The translations under genes were made by a program, and so were the position numbers. 14,186 nt of DNA, taken from the NCBI GenBank assembly GCA_002308635.1, contig DBWG01000068.1, forward strand, positions 1-14,186. Reading direction: 5' to 3'. Of this stretch, positions 13,511-14,186 are shown one piece after another. Origin of the DNA: Ruminococcaceae bacterium UBA1244 (GTDB taxonomy: Bacteria > Bacillota > Clostridia > Oscillospirales > Acutalibacteraceae). Position 1 is the stretch's first letter. The number at the start of each line of letters is the position of its first letter. Under the pieces are notes generated by a model. That model was not told the origin of the DNA, ran no database searches, and saw only the letters and a program-made list of their open reading frames with translations.

Positions 13511-13603
13511 ATTGAAAGCAATTTGACGTATGACATTGAAGTTTTCGGCAGAATTATCCTTTCTTGCCCGGCTTTCGTCCTCTCTGGAATGAAATTGTCG
13601 CAA
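13511..13603 (-). mobile_element. ISAs1-family transposase remnant
   Basis: On the minus strand a short open stretch reads REDESRARKDNSAENF then NVIRQIAFN. This is the strongly conserved C-terminal signature of ISAs1-type (DDE_Tnp_ISAs1) transposases, where the Glu of SAENF is the third acidic catalytic residue region. Only about 30 of 370 residues survive and no terminal repeats or start are visible. It lies directly after the HhH gene on the opposite strand, and the flanking sequence changes character at about 13604. Confidence 0.75.
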
Positions 13604-13619
13604 AATTGACACCGGAGTA

Positions 13620-13724
13620 AGTCCTTGGGATATATACCAGGACTATATCGACGGTAAAAAGGAGATCAGCGAAAATAATAAGGAATACAACGACAGGTAT
13701 CGTCAGGGCAGACAGATAAAATGA
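13620..13724 (+). pseudogene. Short C-terminal remnant of unknown protein
   Basis: An open stretch of 34 codons without a start, ending at TGA 13722-13724, reads SPWDIYQDYIDGKKEISENN then KEYNDRYRQGRQIK. Codon use and the amphipathic charged pattern look protein-like, and a strong terminator follows 40 bases later, as expected for a gene end. I do not recognise the family. It begins where the ISAs1 remnant ends, consistent with deletion of its 5' part. Confidence 0.35.
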
Positions 13725-13763
13725 CAGCCTGATTGTTTTGTAGAATAATATTATTAAGCAGGT

Positions 13764-13813
13764 AACCGGCTCTTACAAGGGTTTTCATCCTTGCAGGAGC
13801 CGGCTGTTTTTTG
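13764..13813 (+). terminator. Strong intrinsic terminator
   Basis: CCGGCTCTTACAAGG (13766-13780) pairs with CCTTGCAGGAGCCGG (13789-13803) through 15 positions with one G-U pair and one mismatch, loop of 8, followed by CTGTTTTTTG. It ends transcription from the HhH and remnant region before the next unit. Confidence 0.85.
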
Positions 13814-13839
13814 TGACTGAAAAAGAGAAAGACTGTATA

Positions 13840-13867
13840 TTGCTATTTTTGAGAAGGCTGATATAAT
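13840..13867 (+). promoter_or_regulatory. Extended -10 promoter
   Basis: TTGCTA (13840-13845), 16-base spacer, TATAAT (13862-13867) preceded by TG at 13859-13860. Transcription would start near 13874, inside the small amber-interrupted frame, and could serve the SWIM-protein gene at 14074 through a leader of about 200 bases. Confidence 0.6.
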
Positions 13868-13868
13868 A

Positions 13869-14063
13869 GTGTTAACGAATGTGGCGCACAAGATTACAAG
13901 AAAACGATTTACATTTAATATGCTCAATGATGAGTTCGGTATTTTTGCCGTAAGAGGTCCGAGAGGTGTACCCCATAGTCTGAGTGAGGCTCTGAAGGAG
14001 TAGGCAAACGAATACTATAAATCCAATATCACTCTTATGATTTTCGAGAATAATGAAAAATGA
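13869..14063 (+). pseudogene. Small unknown protein interrupted by an amber codon
   Basis: One frame runs from GTG 13869 (first ATG 13920) through ITRKRFTFNMLNDEFGIFAV and RGPRGVPHSLSEALKE to TAG at 14001-14003, then continues ANEYYKSNITLMIFENNEK to TGA 14061-14063. The two halves read as one compact protein in which TAG probably replaced TGG (Trp). The frame then ends 10 bases before the next start, like an operon partner. There is no convincing ribosome binding site for either start. Alternatives are a non-coding leader of the downstream gene with chance open sequence. No family recognised. Confidence 0.35.
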
Positions 14064-14073
14064 GGGACAATAA

Positions 14074-14186
14074 ATGAACATTAGTGATTTTCGCTATCAT
14101 TTCAGCAATCAGATTGCCTCACGAGGCAGAACCTATTATAAGGAATCCCGTATAAAAAGTGTTACAAAAGCAGAAAACGGGCATTT
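14074..14186 (+). CDS. Probable SWIM zinc-finger/SNF2-type helicase, N-terminus (3' end outside window)
   Basis: ATG 14074 follows GAGGGA (14062-14067) at good spacing and the frame is open to the end of the window (37 codons). The residues ISDFRYHFSNQIASRGRTYY and KESRIKSV match the N-terminal segment found before SWIM zinc fingers in bacterial SNF2-family proteins (pattern I...F....Y.RGR.YY..GRV..V). The SWIM cysteines/histidine and the ATPase domain would lie beyond the edge, so the helicase part is inferred. These proteins are about 1000 residues, bind DNA and hydrolyse ATP, and occur both as housekeeping-like genes and in defence clusters. Promoter 13840-13867 is the likely source of its message. 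Confidence 0.65.
   Translation, partial: MNISDFRYHFSNQIASRGRTYYKESRIKSVTKAENGH

Noticed and set aside
13498..13573. GCCGGG and CCCGGC as a terminator for the HhH gene
   Set aside because: The arms are 64 bases apart and 6 bp long, and the intervening DNA is explained by an ISAs1 remnant; the strong hairpin at 13764-13813 is a better terminator.
1..14186. CRISPR array, tRNA or rRNA genes
   Set aside because: No regularly spaced direct repeats and no cloverleaf or rRNA-like sequence were seen on reading both strands.

Overview
The window looks like an accessory, defence-type island in a low-GC Gram-positive anaerobe, most likely a Ruminococcus/Oscillospiraceae-type Clostridia. This rests on AGGAGG ribosome binding sites, A+T-rich spacers with TATAAT promoters, UGA used as a normal stop, and the families present (rubredoxin, iron-sulfur flavoprotein, AAA/PD-(D/E)XK proteins of the rumen-Clostridia kind). 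No 16S or marker gene is present, so the genus is an inference.

Left edge (1-2900): the 3' part of a large DUF1998 superfamily 2 helicase, open at the window edge, is followed at once by the C-terminal stump of a tyrosine recombinase, an orphan gene start and a decayed MATE efflux gene on the minus strand. The MATE stump keeps a structured 5' leader ending in an intrinsic-terminator-like hairpin, and it is divergent from an intact TetR regulator (3102-3650).

Centre-left (3650-7220): an intact redox module. A strong promoter (3707-3734) drives a ferritin-like protein, an FMN-binding PNPOx-fold protein and a small winged-helix protein. After an intercistronic hairpin come a 53-residue membrane protein, an OhrR-like MarR regulator and a metallo-beta-lactamase-fold protein with a C-terminal rubredoxin domain. 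A convergent iron-sulfur flavoprotein-like reductase (minus strand) shares the terminator. A reasonable reading is a peroxide- or oxygen-responsive electron-transfer and detoxification unit, but the substrate cannot be read from sequence.

Centre (7240-9725): two overlapping small genes, each broken by one frameshift, then an IS630 transposase remnant, then an intact AAA-ATPase/PD-(D/E)XK protein with its own extended -10 promoter and terminator.

Right half (10014-12600): a graveyard of fragments. It holds the C-terminus of a UvrD/RecD-like helicase (minus), a Tn7-like TnsD C-terminus with an in-frame UGA, an HsdS C-terminus, and an HsdR reading frame whose ATPase motor has been removed by two internal deletions and which is further broken by a frameshift and a nonsense codon.

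Right edge (12641-14186): an intact HhH-GPD (endonuclease III-like) protein with a C-terminal cysteine cluster, an ISAs1-type transposase remnant (minus), a strong terminator, a promoter followed by a small amber-interrupted frame, and the first 37 codons of a probable SWIM zinc-finger/SNF2 helicase that runs off the window. The genes most likely to work are the redox module, TetR, the AAA/nuclease protein, the HhH protein and the two edge helicases.
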